A DNA stretch of 64,000 nucleotides. Source: Orbus hercynius. Lineage in GTDB: Bacteria > Pseudomonadota > Gammaproteobacteria > Enterobacterales > Orbaceae. Position 1 is the first letter of the stretch, and each line of letters opens with the position of its first letter. Shown one piece after another: positions 20,206-29,805 of the stretch. Location of the stretch: assembly GCF_003634275.1 (NCBI RefSeq), contig NZ_RBWY01000001.1, positions 1,145,689-1,209,688 of the forward strand. Direction: 5' to 3'. The notes below the pieces were generated by a model, which was not told the origin of the DNA, searched no databases, and was given only the letters and a program-made list of their open reading frames with translations. A program made the translations under genes and the position numbers.

Positions 20206-21141
20206 CTATCCAGCCATAATATCTATTTTTTCAAGAATCGCATTCAATTTTGCTTTATCTGGCACGCCAACGCCTGGTTGACTAACCGCTAAAGCAGCAA
20301 CTCCCGATGCAAAAATTAAGGTTTCTTTAATTGAATAATTAGCAAGTAAAGCATGGACAATTCCCGCTACCATCGAATCGCCAGCACCCACTGTACTAAC
20401 CACTTCACATTTAGGAGGCTTTGCAATCCAAGCCTCATGTTTTGTGACCCATAAAGCACCTTTGCTACCTAACGATACAATGACATTATCAATACCTTGT
20501 TCAACCAGTGCTAACGCAGCACCTTTGATATCATCCATAGTTGGTAACGATCGACCAACAAGCATTTCTAACTCTTTATCATTGGGTTTAATTAGCCATG
20601 GCTTAGCTTTAAGCCCTGCAACAAGAGCATTACGGCTACTATCAAAAATGACCTTAGGGCAAATTACCTTGATTTTTCCAATCCACGCAGTGAAATCATC
20701 AAGCGAAATACCTTCTGGCAAACTACCGCTAATAACCACCATATCAAAATCAACTAGCCAGCTCAGTGAATCATTAACAAACTGCTGCCAATCCTCAGCT
20801 GTAATCGAAAAACCTGAAAAATTCAGATCGGTAACTTGACTGTTTTTCTCAGTCACTTTAACATTAATACGTGTTTTACCTTCGACGGTTTGGAACTTAT
20901 CAGTCATCGCAGATTGCGTAAATAGCGCAGAAAACTCTTCTCGATTATCCTCTCCTAAAAATCCACCAACCGTCAACTCATCACCTAAGTCATGAAGTAC
21001 TTTCGCTACATTAATTCCTTTACCTGCTGGCAATAATCCAGTGGTTTTCACTAAGTTTACATCACCCAGTTCAATGGAAGGGCAAAACCCGACTAAATCA
21101 TAAGCCGGGTTCAACGTAAATGTCGCAATTCTATTGGCCAT
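20206..21141 (-). CDS. fruK: 1-phosphofructokinase
   Basis: Phosphorylates fructose 1-phosphate to fructose 1,6-bisphosphate. It is a PfkB/ribokinase-family protein of 311 residues, with the N-terminal TFTLNPAYDLV, the GKGINVAKVLHDLG sugar-binding motif near residue 40, and the C-terminal GAGDSMVAG catalytic motif near 250. It overlaps the stop of fruB by one base, so translation is probably coupled. Confidence 0.96.
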   Translation of the reverse strand: MANRIATFTLNPAYDLVGFCPSIELGDVNLVKTTGLLPAGKGINVAKVLHDLGDELTVGGFLGEDNREEFSALFTQSAMTDKFQTVEGKTRINVKVTEKNSQVTDLNFSGFSITAEDWQQFVNDSLSWLVDFDMVVISGSLPEGISLDDFTAWIGKIKVICPKVIFDSSRNALVAGLKAKPWLIKPNDKELEMLVGRSLPTMDDIKGAALALVEQGIDNVIVSLGSKGALWVTKHEAWIAKPPKCEVVSTVGAGDSMVAGIVHALLANYSIKETLIFASGVAALAVSQPGVGVPDKAKLNAILEKIDIMAG

Positions 21142-22331
21142 TATTCTGTTCCTTCCCCTAAGCCATCACTGATCGCTTGACCGATTGTATCAAGTGCTTT
21201 TTGAGCATCGCTACCTTCAGCAGTAAATTTTAAACGGCAGCCTTTTTTAGCACCTAAGGCAACAATTTTCATTAGACTCGTTGCGCTAACCGCATTACCC
21301 GTACCGTCAAGATTAGCAACAGTGATAACGCTATCAAATTGTTTAACAGTTTTAACCAGCACTGAAGCGGGTCTTGTATGCAAACCATGTGGATTGAGCA
21401 CAATAAATTCAGCCGTTAACGCTGCCGTATCGGCTTGAGTGGGTTGTGCTTGAGTATTTTCTGCTGCAAAAATATCACTAATGGCAATATCGCTAGTAAA
21501 CAGTTGACTAATTTGTGTATCTTTTGCGGTATGCAATTGCGATAGCTGTTGATGATAAGCAAGTTCAGCTAAACGCTCAACGGCTCTATCTGCAGCATCA
21601 CTTTTAATCGACATCGAAATGAGCACTTTGACATCTTTACCAGACGCTTGAATATTACTAATAGTACGGCTAATCGCAATCGCATTTTTTAAATTGCCAT
21701 CATTACAATCACTTACCCATACACCTTGACCAATGTAACTTGGTTTTGTGTCAAGTGAATTAGCGATAAAGTTTGCATTAATTGCACCAACACGTTTTAG
21801 TTTTGATGCATTAAGCGCTTGTAGTGTTTCAATATTATCAGCAGGGATATCTAATAATAGTAAATCATCTGAAATCAGTGCATTATTTTCGTCTTGAGAA
21901 CTTTGTCCAGTTAACAATGCAATAATATCTTCTTTTGTTTTGATTTGCTTGATGCGATCTTCAACGTCCTCATCACCAAGCACGTGAGTTAACTGACGCA
22001 ATAATGTTAGATGCTCGTCAGAGCTCGCCGCGATACCAATAGCAATATAAGCCTTCTCGCCATCATCTCCCCAAACAACACCTTGTGGAAAATAAAAAAC
22101 TTGTACGCCTGTTTTTTTTACTAGATGACGCGTTGTGGTAGTACCATGAGGAATTGCAATTCCACTACCTAAATAAGTTGCCGCTTGAGATTCGCGCTCA
22201 AGCATTCCATCAACATAACCCTCTTGCACAAATTCACGTTGTGTTAATGCGCTGGCTACTTTTTTTATCGCATCTTGTTTGTTGTCAGCTTGCTGATCAA
22301 GATAAATATCATCTTTTGTTAGCTGTAGCAT
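21141..22331 (-). CDS. fruB: PTS fructose EIIA-FPr fusion (FruB)
   Basis: Carries phosphate from enzyme I to FruA. The N-terminal EIIA domain has its phospho-histidine at H62 (GSGIAIPHG). A central linker or receiver-like module runs to about 300. A C-terminal HPr-like FPr domain has the active histidine at H318 in the NPHGLHTRPAS motif. The fusion and the length of 396 aa are as in E. coli FruB. It is the first gene of the fru operon, with a Cra operator in its leader. Confidence 0.96.
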   Translation of the reverse strand: MLQLTKDDIYLDQQADNKQDAIKKVASALTQREFVQEGYVDGMLERESQAATYLGSGIAIPHGTTTTRHLVKKTGVQVFYFPQGVVWGDDGEKAYIAIGIAASSDEHLTLLRQLTHVLGDEDVEDRIKQIKTKEDIIALLTGQSSQDENNALISDDLLLLDIPADNIETLQALNASKLKRVGAINANFIANSLDTKPSYIGQGVWVSDCNDGNLKNAIAISRTISNIQASGKDVKVLISMSIKSDAADRAVERLAELAYHQQLSQLHTAKDTQISQLFTSDIAISDIFAAENTQAQPTQADTAALTAEFIVLNPHGLHTRPASVLVKTVKQFDSVITVANLDGTGNAVSATSLMKIVALGAKKGCRLKFTAEGSDAQKALDTIGQAISDGLGEGTE

Positions 22332-22398
22332 AAATACCTCTTTTTTGGCTGTAAAACTCGATTCAATACATCAGTATTATTAAGAATACACTATTTGT

Positions 22399-22410
22399 TG
22401 AATCGTTTCA
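22399..22410 (-). promoter_or_regulatory. Cra (FruR) operator upstream of fruB
   Basis: TGAATCGTTTCA is a near-perfect palindrome that fits the known Cra consensus TGAAWCGNTNNW on both strands. It lies 68 bases upstream of the fruB start and 71 bases downstream of the cra stop. A weaker match, TGAATCGAGTTT, lies at about 22354-22365 on the minus strand. Cra represses fruBKA until fructose 1-phosphate appears. Confidence 0.8.
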
Positions 22411-22480
22411 GCTATAATGCAAATAAATAATACTGTTGGCAATTTTTTTTTCTAGTTAATCATTGATAGTGAGATAACAA

Positions 22481-23515
22481 TCACACTTTTTTTGTCAAAC
22501 TTTGATCACAATACCGTTGATTTAATAAACCGCGATAATTAAGGTTTCGCTTAATTTCAGTGCGGCCTGGTTGATAAGTATTTTGATCATTTAGGCTTGA
22601 AAGCAGAGTATCAACCGTCACTTCTGCAATTTGTTGATGATTCTGTGCAAGACTAATCACTTTACATGGCAAGAAATCCAATAGTTCATTATCACCAAAT
22701 GTCGCAATGACCATGCCTTTAGGAAGTGATCCATATTTACTCAAAATGGCGTCTATCACGCCTTGTAATAATGAAAATGAAGTAGAAAACAGTGCGAGGG
22801 GCACCGGGTTATTATCTAACCATTGCCAAAACAGCTCAATAGCAGAATCTCGCGTATAGTCTTTGGCATAAAGGTAGTTAATATTTTTACCTTTGCCTTC
22901 AGTGCCTTGCTTAAATCCCTGTTCTCTTTGTCGGCTGATTAACATATCGGGTAGTGCACCAATATAGGCAATATCTTGATCGACAAATTTAATAAATTCC
23001 ACAGCCAGTTCTTTAGCATCATCTTTATCCGCACCTAAAATATTACGAAATTTGGTTGTCACAAGTGGCCGATCTAAAGCAAATAGCGGAATATTGGTAT
23101 TTTCCCAGTTATGGTAAAACGAATGATCGGCAATAAATGATGATGAAACAATAATCGCATCTGCATGGCGCTGCTTAAGATGCAAAATACACTTTTTCTC
23201 AATTTCAGGATCATCTTCGGAGCAAGAAATTAATAATTGATACCCTGCTTGCCGAACTTTATGTTCAAGGTGATTGGCAATTCGGGTATAACTGATATTT
23301 TCAAGATCAGGAATAATCAAGCCAATTGAATAAGTTCTTCCCGCTCTAAGTCCGGCTGCAACCGCATTGGGCTGAAAATTATGTTGTTTAACAATTTCCA
23401 TTACTTTGGCAATCGTCTTGTCACTTACTCTATGATGCTTGGCTTTACCATTGATAACATAACTTGCTGTCGTTTTTGAAACACCTGCTAATTGTGCTAT
23501 TTCGTCTAATTTCAT
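22481..23515 (-). CDS. cra: Catabolite repressor/activator Cra (FruR)
   Basis: A LacI-family regulator of 344 residues. The N-terminal helix-turn-helix (DEIAQLAGVSKTTASYVING) and hinge are followed by a sugar-phosphate-binding core. Strings such as PNAVAAGLRAGRTYSIGLI and IATFGDNELLDF are characteristic of Cra and not of other LacI members. It is encoded immediately upstream of fruB on the same strand. In E. coli cra lies far from fruBKA, so here it is a local regulator, although a wider regulon remains possible. Confidence 0.95.
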   Translation of the reverse strand: MKLDEIAQLAGVSKTTASYVINGKAKHHRVSDKTIAKVMEIVKQHNFQPNAVAAGLRAGRTYSIGLIIPDLENISYTRIANHLEHKVRQAGYQLLISCSEDDPEIEKKCILHLKQRHADAIIVSSSFIADHSFYHNWENTNIPLFALDRPLVTTKFRNILGADKDDAKELAVEFIKFVDQDIAYIGALPDMLISRQREQGFKQGTEGKGKNINYLYAKDYTRDSAIELFWQWLDNNPVPLALFSTSFSLLQGVIDAILSKYGSLPKGMVIATFGDNELLDFLPCKVISLAQNHQQIAEVTVDTLLSSLNDQNTYQPGRTEIKRNLNYRGLLNQRYCDQSLTKKV

Positions 23516-23700
23516 TAACAGCTATTCCATGAGGAAAATAAATGAAGTAAAAATGTATCACAAAACGAAGTTTAAAATAAAGCAACAATCTAGAATCAAT
23601 TGATAAGATAATCAGGCACGTGACGAATATTGATAATAAAATACGTGGATTTCATATAGGTGATTCAGAATTCGTATAAGAGATGAGAATATATAGGCCT

Positions 23701-23722
23701 AAAAAAATCACCTTAAGGTGAT
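23701..23722 (-). terminator. Intrinsic terminator after tRNA-Lys
   Basis: On the minus strand the perfect palindrome ATCACC-TTAA-GGTGAT is followed directly by seven T. It begins 10 bases after the tRNA 3' end. Confidence 0.9.
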
Positions 23723-23731
23723 CTTGAAAAT

Positions 23732-23807
23732 TGGTGGGTCGTGAAGGATTCGAACCTTCGACCAACGGATTAAAAGTCCGCTGCTCTACCGACTGAGCTA
23801 ACGACCC
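23732..23807 (-). tRNA. tRNA-Lys (anticodon TTT)
   Basis: A 76-base cloverleaf with encoded CCA. The acceptor stem is GGGTCGT/ACGACCC, and the D arm is of the TAGCTCAGTCGGTAGAGCA type. The anticodon TTT is at 23772-23774 within loop CTTTTAA, and the T arm is GAAGG-TTCGAAT-CCTTC. It lies just downstream of cpoB, the same place as the lysT cluster in E. coli. It has its own promoter and terminator. Confidence 0.98.
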
Positions 23808-23826
23808 ACAGGTAATTTCGGGTTAC

Positions 23827-23855
23827 ATACTAATGCGAATTATCAATTCGTGCAA
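23827..23855 (-). promoter_or_regulatory. Sigma-70 promoter of tRNA-Lys
   Basis: On the minus strand TTGCAC (23850-23855) and TAGTAT (23827-23832) are 17 bases apart. The -10 ends 19 bases before the tRNA. It lies in the gap after cpoB, so the tRNA does not depend on read-through from tol-pal. Confidence 0.75.
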
Positions 23856-23901
23856 CCCTTTTTTATAATACACTCAATCAATGGATGATTATTTAAACAA
23901 A

Positions 23902-24585
23902 TTAACCTATTGTCGTAAGTTTACTGTTTGCTAGTGAGGTGGCATTCTTATCATTAGGATATTGGCTAAGCACTTGTTGGAAGATAGCCTTTGCTTTAAC
24001 CTTGTCGCCTTTATCCAAGAAAATAACCCCTATTTTATACAAACTATCGGCTGCTTTTGCTGATTTAGGAAAATCTTTGACAACCGTTGCGTAATAAAAC
24101 GATGCATCATCTTGTTTACCTTGTCCATAACACAACTGCCCTAACCAATAATTTACATTCGCACGATAAGATGATTTGGGGTAATCTTTTAAATATTGCT
24201 GAAATGCAGTAATCGCATCTTTAGATTGTTTACCATCGAGTACATATTGAATGATAAAATTATAGTCAGCTTTATCATTACCCGTGGCAGACCAATTTGC
24301 TAAAGTTGATGGTGCAGTATTACTCGTTGCGGTTGTATTATTCTGCGATTTTCCGTCAAGCTGTTGTAATATCATTTTTTGTCGTTCAATCACTTGATTC
24401 AATTGATAAGTTGTTTCTTCCAATTGACCACGCAATTGATCCACTTCACCTTGCAAATCGGTAATTTTTTGCTGGTTATCGGTTAATAACTGCCCTTGGG
24501 CCTCAACAGCACGATCTAATTCAGAACTTGCATAGCTGTGGAACGATAATAAGAGAAACAATGAACATATGAGTTTTTTACACAT
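23902..24585 (-). CDS. cpoB: Cell division coordinator CpoB (YbgF)
   Basis: A periplasmic protein that links peptidoglycan synthesis (PBP1B) with Tol-driven outer-membrane constriction. It has a signal peptide (MCKKLICSLFLLLSFHSYAS), an N-terminal coiled coil (about 25-75), a low-complexity linker rich in N/T, then three TPR-type repeats (about 105-225). The start at 24585 is chosen because an AAGGA site precedes this ATG; a TTG eight codons upstream is less likely. It is the last protein gene of the tol-pal run. Confidence 0.93.
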   Translation of the reverse strand: MCKKLICSLFLLLSFHSYASSELDRAVEAQGQLLTDNQQKITDLQGEVDQLRGQLEETTYQLNQVIERQKMILQQLDGKSQNNTTATSNTAPSTLANWSATGNDKADYNFIIQYVLDGKQSKDAITAFQQYLKDYPKSSYRANVNYWLGQLCYGQGKQDDASFYYATVVKDFPKSAKAADSLYKIGVIFLDKGDKVKAKAIFQQVLSQYPNDKNATSLANSKLTTIG

Positions 24586-24649
24586 TAAAACAATCCTTCT
24601 AAAAAACAATGTATTAGCCTAGTATATCATTGTTACGCTCATACAAACA

Positions 24650-24676
24650 ATAACGACCGCATAATGCGGTCGTTAT
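24650..24676 (-). terminator. Strong palindrome between pal and cpoB (possible terminator)
   Basis: The arms ATAACGACCGC/GCGGTCGTTAT enclose a five-base loop and are perfectly paired. On the minus strand it is followed by TGTTTGT, a weak T tract. It lies 28 bases after the pal stop and 64 before cpoB, so it may terminate partially, giving more pal than cpoB message, or protect the pal mRNA 3' end. Confidence 0.6.
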
Positions 24677-24704
24677 ATTCCTATCGCGATAAACAACAAG
24701 GATA

Positions 24705-25184
24705 TTAGTATACAATTACTGCTCGACGATTTTTTTCATAAGCTTTAGCGTCATGTCCTAATACAGCTGGTTTTTCTTTACCATAAGAGACAATTGACAT
24801 TTGTGTTGCTGATACACCGCGACCTTGTAAGTAAGCTTTTACTGCTGAAGCCCGGCGTTCACCTAACGCAATATTATACTCAGGCGTACCACGTTCATCA
24901 GCATGCCCTTCAATCACAACATTAAATGACGGGTGAGCACGCAAAAATTCTGCATGAGAATCTAAAGATTGGACAAAGTCAGGTTTGATATTATATTTAT
25001 CAAAATCAAAGTAAACAGTATTAACCATTTGAAGTTGTTGAAGTTGTTGAGATTCAGTCAAATTTCCTGAGAGATTAGATGATGATGATGAACCATCATT
25101 ATCTTTATTTGTTGATGTACATGCAGTAGCAGCAATTAGTGGTAGAATAATCACTGCACCTTTAATAAATTTTGAAAATTTCAT
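24705..25184 (-). CDS. pal: Peptidoglycan-associated lipoprotein Pal
   Basis: Outer-membrane lipoprotein of the Tol-Pal system that binds peptidoglycan and TolB. The signal peptide ends in a lipobox (IAATAC) with the lipidated cysteine at C22. A Ser/Asn-rich linker leads to an OmpA-like domain (about 50-159) with the [12 protein letters not shown] and ALGERRA peptidoglycan-binding segments. A TAAAGGAGTAGCAA ribosome site precedes the ATG. A second Pal-like gene lies at 49999-50526. Confidence 0.97.
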   Translation of the reverse strand: MKFSKFIKGAVIILPLIAATACTSTNKDNDGSSSSSNLSGNLTESQQLQQLQMVNTVYFDFDKYNIKPDFVQSLDSHAEFLRAHPSFNVVIEGHADERGTPEYNIALGERRASAVKAYLQGRGVSATQMSIVSYGKEKPAVLGHDAKAYEKNRRAVIVY

Positions 25185-25341
25185 TTGCTACTCCTTTACA
25201 TTGTTTATCGTGTTGAATCAATTTATCTATCTATAATTACAAAAATTTTAGTCTTTATCTTGCGACAATCGCCAATAAATAAACTTAAAAATACTATTGT
25301 TTGCTAATAAGTCGATTACAATTACTCATTAGCAAATGAAG

Positions 25342-26643
25342 TTACAAATATGGTGACCAAGCAGGAAATTTTACTTGTCCATCAGTACCAGGTAGTTTAG
25401 CTTTAAAATTACCATCCGTTGATACGAGATTTAAAATAGTACCCAGTCCCTGCGTTGAACTATAAATAATCATCGTACCATTTGGCGAAATGCTTGGTGT
25501 TTCATCCAAAAAGGTATCTGTTAATGTTTGATAAGTATTCGATGCTAAGTCAAATTTAGTAACTTTTTGATCGCCATTATTCGTTGAAATCAACGCAATA
25601 AAACTACCATCAGCTGAAACCTCTGCATTTTGATTCTGATCGCCATCCCAAGTTAAACGTTTTGGCATTGACGCATCAATAGTCACAGTATATAGCTGAG
25701 GTCGCCCAGTCTGATCTGAGGTATAAACTAAAGTTTTATTATCCGGCATCCATGTCGGTTCAGTATTATTACTACGCCCAAAGGTCAGCTGTTTAATTGA
25801 TTTAGTTGCTAAATCCATAACATACAGATTTAGATTTCCATCTTTTGATAAAGCGAATGCCAGTTTTGATCCATCAGGAGAGAACGATGGTGCGCCATTA
25901 TGCTGAGGGAAATCGGCAATTGTTTCAATTTTACCGGTTTCTAACGTCTTCATCACTAATGCGGATTTGCCACTTTCAAACGTCACATAAGCTAATTTTT
26001 TACCATCTGGTGACCAAGTTGGCGACATTAAAGGCTGAGCAGAACGGTGTACGGTAATCTCACCATATCCATCATAGTCAGAAACTCTTAGTTCATGAGT
26101 ATAAGGCCCTTTATTCATTTTAACAACGTAGGCAAGACGAGTTCTAAAAGCCCCTTTAATACCGGTTAAGGCTTCAAATATCTCATCACTTGCTGTATGA
26201 CCAGCATAACGCACCCATCGCTCTGCAACTGAAAACTGATTTTGCGCTAAAATTGCCCCCGGATTATTCACCGTATCAACGAGTTGGTAAGTGACTAAAT
26301 AATTGCCAGAAGCATCAGGTTGAATACTCCCAATGACCACTGCATCAATACCTAAAGCACTCCACTCTTTTGGTTTAACAGCAGATGCTGTTTCTGGGAG
26401 TCCAGGCATTTGTCGAGTTTCAATTGGATTAAATTTACCACTATTACGTAAATCTGATGCAATAATTTCTTCTATTTTTTGCGGTGGCACACCACTACCG
26501 CTCCATTTGAATGGCACAACCGCAATAGGTTTTGCGGTATTAACGCCATCAGTGATAATAATCCGGATATCGGCAATGGAAGCTGCGGAAAAAACCAAGA
26601 TCCAACAGCTGAGCAAAAAGCGATATGCAAATCGTCTCATCAT
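25342..26643 (-). CDS. tolB: Tol-Pal system protein TolB
   Basis: A periplasmic protein that cycles between Pal and TolA during outer-membrane constriction. It has a signal peptide ending near AASIA, an N-terminal alpha/beta domain ([12 protein letters not shown] through about 165) and a six-bladed WD40-like propeller marked by repeated SPDGxxLA motifs ([28 protein letters not shown] and others). The start at 26643 or the next ATG at 26640 is preferred over the ATG at 26667, because an AAGGAA site lies just before them. It is 103 bases after tolA. Confidence 0.96.
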   Translation of the reverse strand: MMRRFAYRFLLSCWILVFSAASIADIRIIITDGVNTAKPIAVVPFKWSGSGVPPQKIEEIIASDLRNSGKFNPIETRQMPGLPETASAVKPKEWSALGIDAVVIGSIQPDASGNYLVTYQLVDTVNNPGAILAQNQFSVAERWVRYAGHTASDEIFEALTGIKGAFRTRLAYVVKMNKGPYTHELRVSDYDGYGEITVHRSAQPLMSPTWSPDGKKLAYVTFESGKSALVMKTLETGKIETIADFPQHNGAPSFSPDGSKLAFALSKDGNLNLYVMDLATKSIKQLTFGRSNNTEPTWMPDNKTLVYTSDQTGRPQLYTVTIDASMPKRLTWDGDQNQNAEVSADGSFIALISTNNGDQKVTKFDLASNTYQTLTDTFLDETPSISPNGTMIIYSSTQGLGTILNLVSTDGNFKAKLPGTDGQVKFPAWSPYL

Positions 26644-26746
26644 AAATTTCCTTCGTAGAGTTATCATATATCCCTAATGACATAGGGCAATGTTGTCAAG
26701 TATACTCCTTTAATAATGCAAGTATATAACGTTTTAATTTGCATCA

Positions 26747-27826
26747 TTATTTTGGACTAAAATCGATTGTTAGATTTTTAACTTTTTGATAAATTTCATC
26801 ATTTTTAGGTTTAGGGAACTTAGCCAATTTCGTCGCTGAAATCGCTTCACGACAAAGTGCACCATCCCCTTCTTGAGCCGTAACATTGATCAAAAAACCA
26901 TCTGATGCTAACTGAATTTTCAACACACAATTTTTTCCGTTATAAAGCTTTGGATTGATAAATTTATTACTAATCGCATTATGAATTTGTGATTTAAATT
27001 GGTCAAGTTCACCATTTGATACACCCTGCTGTGATTTAGGTACGCTTGATGTTAATCCACCCAGAAGATCATTAACCGCTTGTTGTCGTTGCAGCTCTTC
27101 TTGTGCTTTCTGCTTAGCTTCTTGCGCAATTCTCAATTTTTCTTGCTTATTTTTTTCTACTTTTAAACGCTCTTGCTCTAGAATCTGTTTTTGCTTTTCA
27201 GCTTCTTGCTTAGCTTTTTCAGCTTCAGCAAGTGCTTGTTGTTTTTCTTGTTCTGCTTTTTGTCGCTCACTTTCAATACGCTGCTTATCTTGACGTTCTT
27301 TCTCGGCGCGTAATTTAGCCTCATCATCGGCTTTTTGTTTTGCAATTAATGCCTGTTTTTGCTGTTCTTCAAGCTGAGCCCTCGCTTTTTCAGCATCTTG
27401 CTGAATCTTTTGCTTCTCGGCCAGTGCATTAGCTATGGCATCTTGCTCTTGCTGCTGCTTTTCAACTGCCAATAATCGCTGTTTTTCTAATTCTTTCAAG
27501 CGCTGTTGTTCGGCAAGTTGATTTTGCTGCAAAACTTGCGCTTGTTTTTCAATTTGCGCTTGCTGCTGCTGTTTAACTTGTTTGCTATCAAGTTGATGTT
27601 GTAATTGGCGTTGATACTGCTCAGATATGATATTAGTATCGATCATAATTGCATCAATCGATTCGCCTTGCGGGTTATTTTCCGATAATGAAACAGATTG
27701 CCATGCACTATAACTTAGCACAGCAATAAGTATTACATGTAATAAGATGGAGGTGATTAGCGCAAAACTAAACTTTGAATTTGTGTTTTTTGGCATAGTA
27801 CATTGTGACCAAATTGTGTTCGACAT
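26747..27826 (-). CDS. tolA: Tol-Pal system protein TolA
   Basis: Inner-membrane protein that spans the periplasm and carries proton-motive energy from TolQR to TolB-Pal. It has one N-terminal membrane segment (about 19-40). A very long Q/K/E/A-rich helical domain (about 60-250, an obvious coiled-coil composition) follows, then a C-terminal globular domain with the cysteine pair C305 and C324 region (NGKNCVLKIQL, GDGALCREAI). At 359 aa it is shorter than the 421 of E. coli, mostly in the helical domain. A hairpin lies just before the start codon. Confidence 0.95.
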   Translation of the reverse strand: MSNTIWSQCTMPKNTNSKFSFALITSILLHVILIAVLSYSAWQSVSLSENNPQGESIDAIMIDTNIISEQYQRQLQHQLDSKQVKQQQQAQIEKQAQVLQQNQLAEQQRLKELEKQRLLAVEKQQQEQDAIANALAEKQKIQQDAEKARAQLEEQQKQALIAKQKADDEAKLRAEKERQDKQRIESERQKAEQEKQQALAEAEKAKQEAEKQKQILEQERLKVEKNKQEKLRIAQEAKQKAQEELQRQQAVNDLLGGLTSSVPKSQQGVSNGELDQFKSQIHNAISNKFINPKLYNGKNCVLKIQLASDGFLINVTAQEGDGALCREAISATKLAKFPKPKNDEIYQKVKNLTIDFSPK

Positions 27827-27908
27827 TGTCTCAGTAATGATGAAACATCATTACAATGATTATAATATATTTTGTACTATTGAGTAGTAAAATGAGTACA
27901 AACTAATG

Positions 27909-28334
27909 TTACATTGGCTGCGTCATTAATCCTACCGATTTCACCCCAGCTGTTTTTAACAAATTGAGTGCATTAATAATTTCTTCATAAGGCACCGTTT
28001 TAGCCCCCCCTACAAGAAATACTGCTTTATCGTTCATGGCTAATTGTTGCTTCACATTAGCAACCACTTGATCTTTTAGCAAGCCAGTCTGTCTGTCTTG
28101 ATCAATTATCAAGGTATAAACACCAACATCCGAAACCTCGATAATCGTTGGTTTACTATCGGATGAAGCTACAGTTTGTGAATCAGTAGCTTGTGGTAAA
28201 TCAACTTCGACACTTTGACTAATGATCGGCGCTGTTGCCATAAAAATCAATACTAACACCAATAATACATCTAATAAAGGCACAATATTAATTTCAGATT
28301 TCGTAGAATAACGCGTTTTACGACTCATAGACAT
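27909..28334 (-). CDS. tolR: Tol-Pal system protein TolR
   Basis: An ExbD/TolR-family protein of 141 residues. The single N-terminal membrane segment contains the proton-path aspartate in NIVPLLDVLLVLVLIFM (D22), and a periplasmic domain follows. It forms the TolQR motor. Its ATG overlaps the last base of the tolQ stop. Confidence 0.96.
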   Translation of the reverse strand: MSMSRKTRYSTKSEINIVPLLDVLLVLVLIFMATAPIISQSVEVDLPQATDSQTVASSDSKPTIIEVSDVGVYTLIIDQDRQTGLLKDQVVANVKQQLAMNDKAVFLVGGAKTVPYEEIINALNLLKTAGVKSVGLMTQPM

Positions 28335-29014
28335 TATTTCCTAACTGCAACAGCTTGACGTTGTAAAATAGCCGAGAACTCGTCGATAAAATTTAAAAAG
28401 TTTTGTTCAATACGAGTCACTTGTAATGTTAAGCGATTAAATGCCATAACAGCTGGAATCGCCGCAAAAAGACCGATGGCTGTTGCGATTAATGCTTCGG
28501 CAATACCCGGCGCAACCATTTGTAATGTTGCTTGTTTTACTGCACCTAATGCAATAAAGGCATGCATAATACCCCATACTGTCCCGAATAAACCAATATA
28601 AGGACTAATTGAACCTACAGTGCCCAAGAATGGAATGTTTTGTTCTAATGAATCAAGTTCGCGATTCATTGACAAGCGCATTGCGCGAGAGGCACCATCA
28701 AGTGCCGCTTCTGGCATATTAGGATTTATTTGAAACAAACGAGAAAACTCTTTAAAACCTGCATAAAAGATATGTTCAGTGCCGGTTATATTGTCTTTGT
28801 TTTTTTGCGTTTCATTATAAAGTGAATTCAGTTCATCTGCCGACCAGAACTTTTCGTCAAAATGTGTGATTTGCTTTTTCGCTTTATTCAAAATGCGACT
28901 ACGCTGGAATATGACAGCCCAAGACATCACTGAAAAACCGAGTAATAATAACATTATACATTGAACTAACAGACTTGCTCCAAAAAACAAATCAACAATA
29001 TTCATATTTTCCAC
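28334..29014 (-). CDS. tolQ: Tol-Pal system protein TolQ
   Basis: An ExbB/MotA-family inner-membrane channel subunit of the TolQR motor. Three membrane segments are visible, and the conserved block GTVSPY-like ([20 protein letters not shown]) precedes the second. The GTG at 29014 gives an N-terminus that aligns with E. coli TolQ (MxxMNIxDLF). An ATG at 29005 that overlaps the ybgC stop as ATGA is the alternative start. Confidence 0.95.
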   Translation of the reverse strand: MENMNIVDLFFGASLLVQCIMLLLLGFSVMSWAVIFQRSRILNKAKKQITHFDEKFWSADELNSLYNETQKNKDNITGTEHIFYAGFKEFSRLFQINPNMPEAALDGASRAMRLSMNRELDSLEQNIPFLGTVGSISPYIGLFGTVWGIMHAFIALGAVKQATLQMVAPGIAEALIATAIGLFAAIPAVMAFNRLTLQVTRIEQNFLNFIDEFSAILQRQAVAVRK

Positions 29015-29412
29015 TTATAAAACTCCGAAATAAAAAACGCTGGGAATACACAAGGTTTCTTTTTATTAAGATCCACACAAGCAATGACAACTTCGGCTTC
29101 GCTATATAAACGCCCACTTTGATCAATAATTTTTTGTTTAAACAATAAAGATGCGCGCTTGATGTTATCAATTTGACTACAGACAATGAGTAAATCATCT
29201 AAACGAGCCGGATATACATAGTCGATACTCATTTTTTTTACAACAAATGCTATATTATGCTGCGAAAGTAGGGATTGCTGACTAATACCAAGCTGTCTAA
29301 GTATTTCAGTCCTTGCACGTTCATAGAATGCTAAATAACGCGCATGATAAACAACCCCGCCCGCATCTGTATCTTCATAATAGACTCTAATTGGCCAATC
29401 AAAATTCTGCAT
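29002..29412 (-). CDS. ybgC: Acyl-CoA thioesterase YbgC
   Basis: A hot-dog-fold thioesterase of about 136 residues encoded at the head of the tol-pal operon. The catalytic motif [21 protein letters not shown] includes the active-site aspartate. The start at 29412 is preferred over an ATG 12 codons upstream, because AAGGAG lies eight bases before it and the N-terminus then matches the family. Its stop overlaps tolQ. Confidence 0.93.
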   Translation of the reverse strand: MQNFDWPIRVYYEDTDAGGVVYHARYLAFYERARTEILRQLGISQQSLLSQHNIAFVVKKMSIDYVYPARLDDLLIVCSQIDNIKRASLLFKQKIIDQSGRLYSEAEVVIACVDLNKKKPCVFPAFFISEFYKWKI

Positions 29413-29805
29413 AAAAAATACTCCTTCCCGCATTGTATTATATACCAATTAGCTTGTAATGAAATAATAGGTTATACAACACAATTTGATAGTTATCAAT
29501 CCAAAATAAAAATGTAATAACATTATTGTGACTAATTGATACGATATTTCTTATTCAATTGATCGCTTCTGCTTATGATATAACAGCACGCAAATAAAAA
29601 CAATTATCATTATCACAAAGCCTATTTTGCCATTATTTATAATAAATATGCAAATGAGCTAAAACGGCTTTATTACAATTCGTTGAAATTGAAGATGGAA
29701 TTCGGTACAAATAAAACAATCCAAGCATAATTAAATCCTATGATGCAATTAGAAGCCGCATCGATAGGATATTCAAAAAACAGCTAACACAACATAAATG
29801 ATTTA
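29413..29805 (-). promoter_or_regulatory. Leader of ybgC-tol operon; long non-coding gap
   Basis: No credible gene is seen in this roughly 390-base AT-rich gap. It should hold the promoter for ybgC-tolQRAB-pal. Two features stand out. A Fur-box-like stretch on the minus strand (GATAATGATAAT, about 29602-29615) fits the first two thirds of the 19-base consensus. An imperfect hairpin at 29735-29770 has arms ATCCTATGATGC and GCATCGATAGGAT with one bulged base; it is close to the end of usp, but its T tract is poor. Confidence 0.4.

Noticed and set aside
26747..27826. Repetitive Q/K/E/A-rich tract in tolA as a tandem repeat element
   Set aside because: This is the normal helical domain II of TolA and not an expanded DNA repeat.
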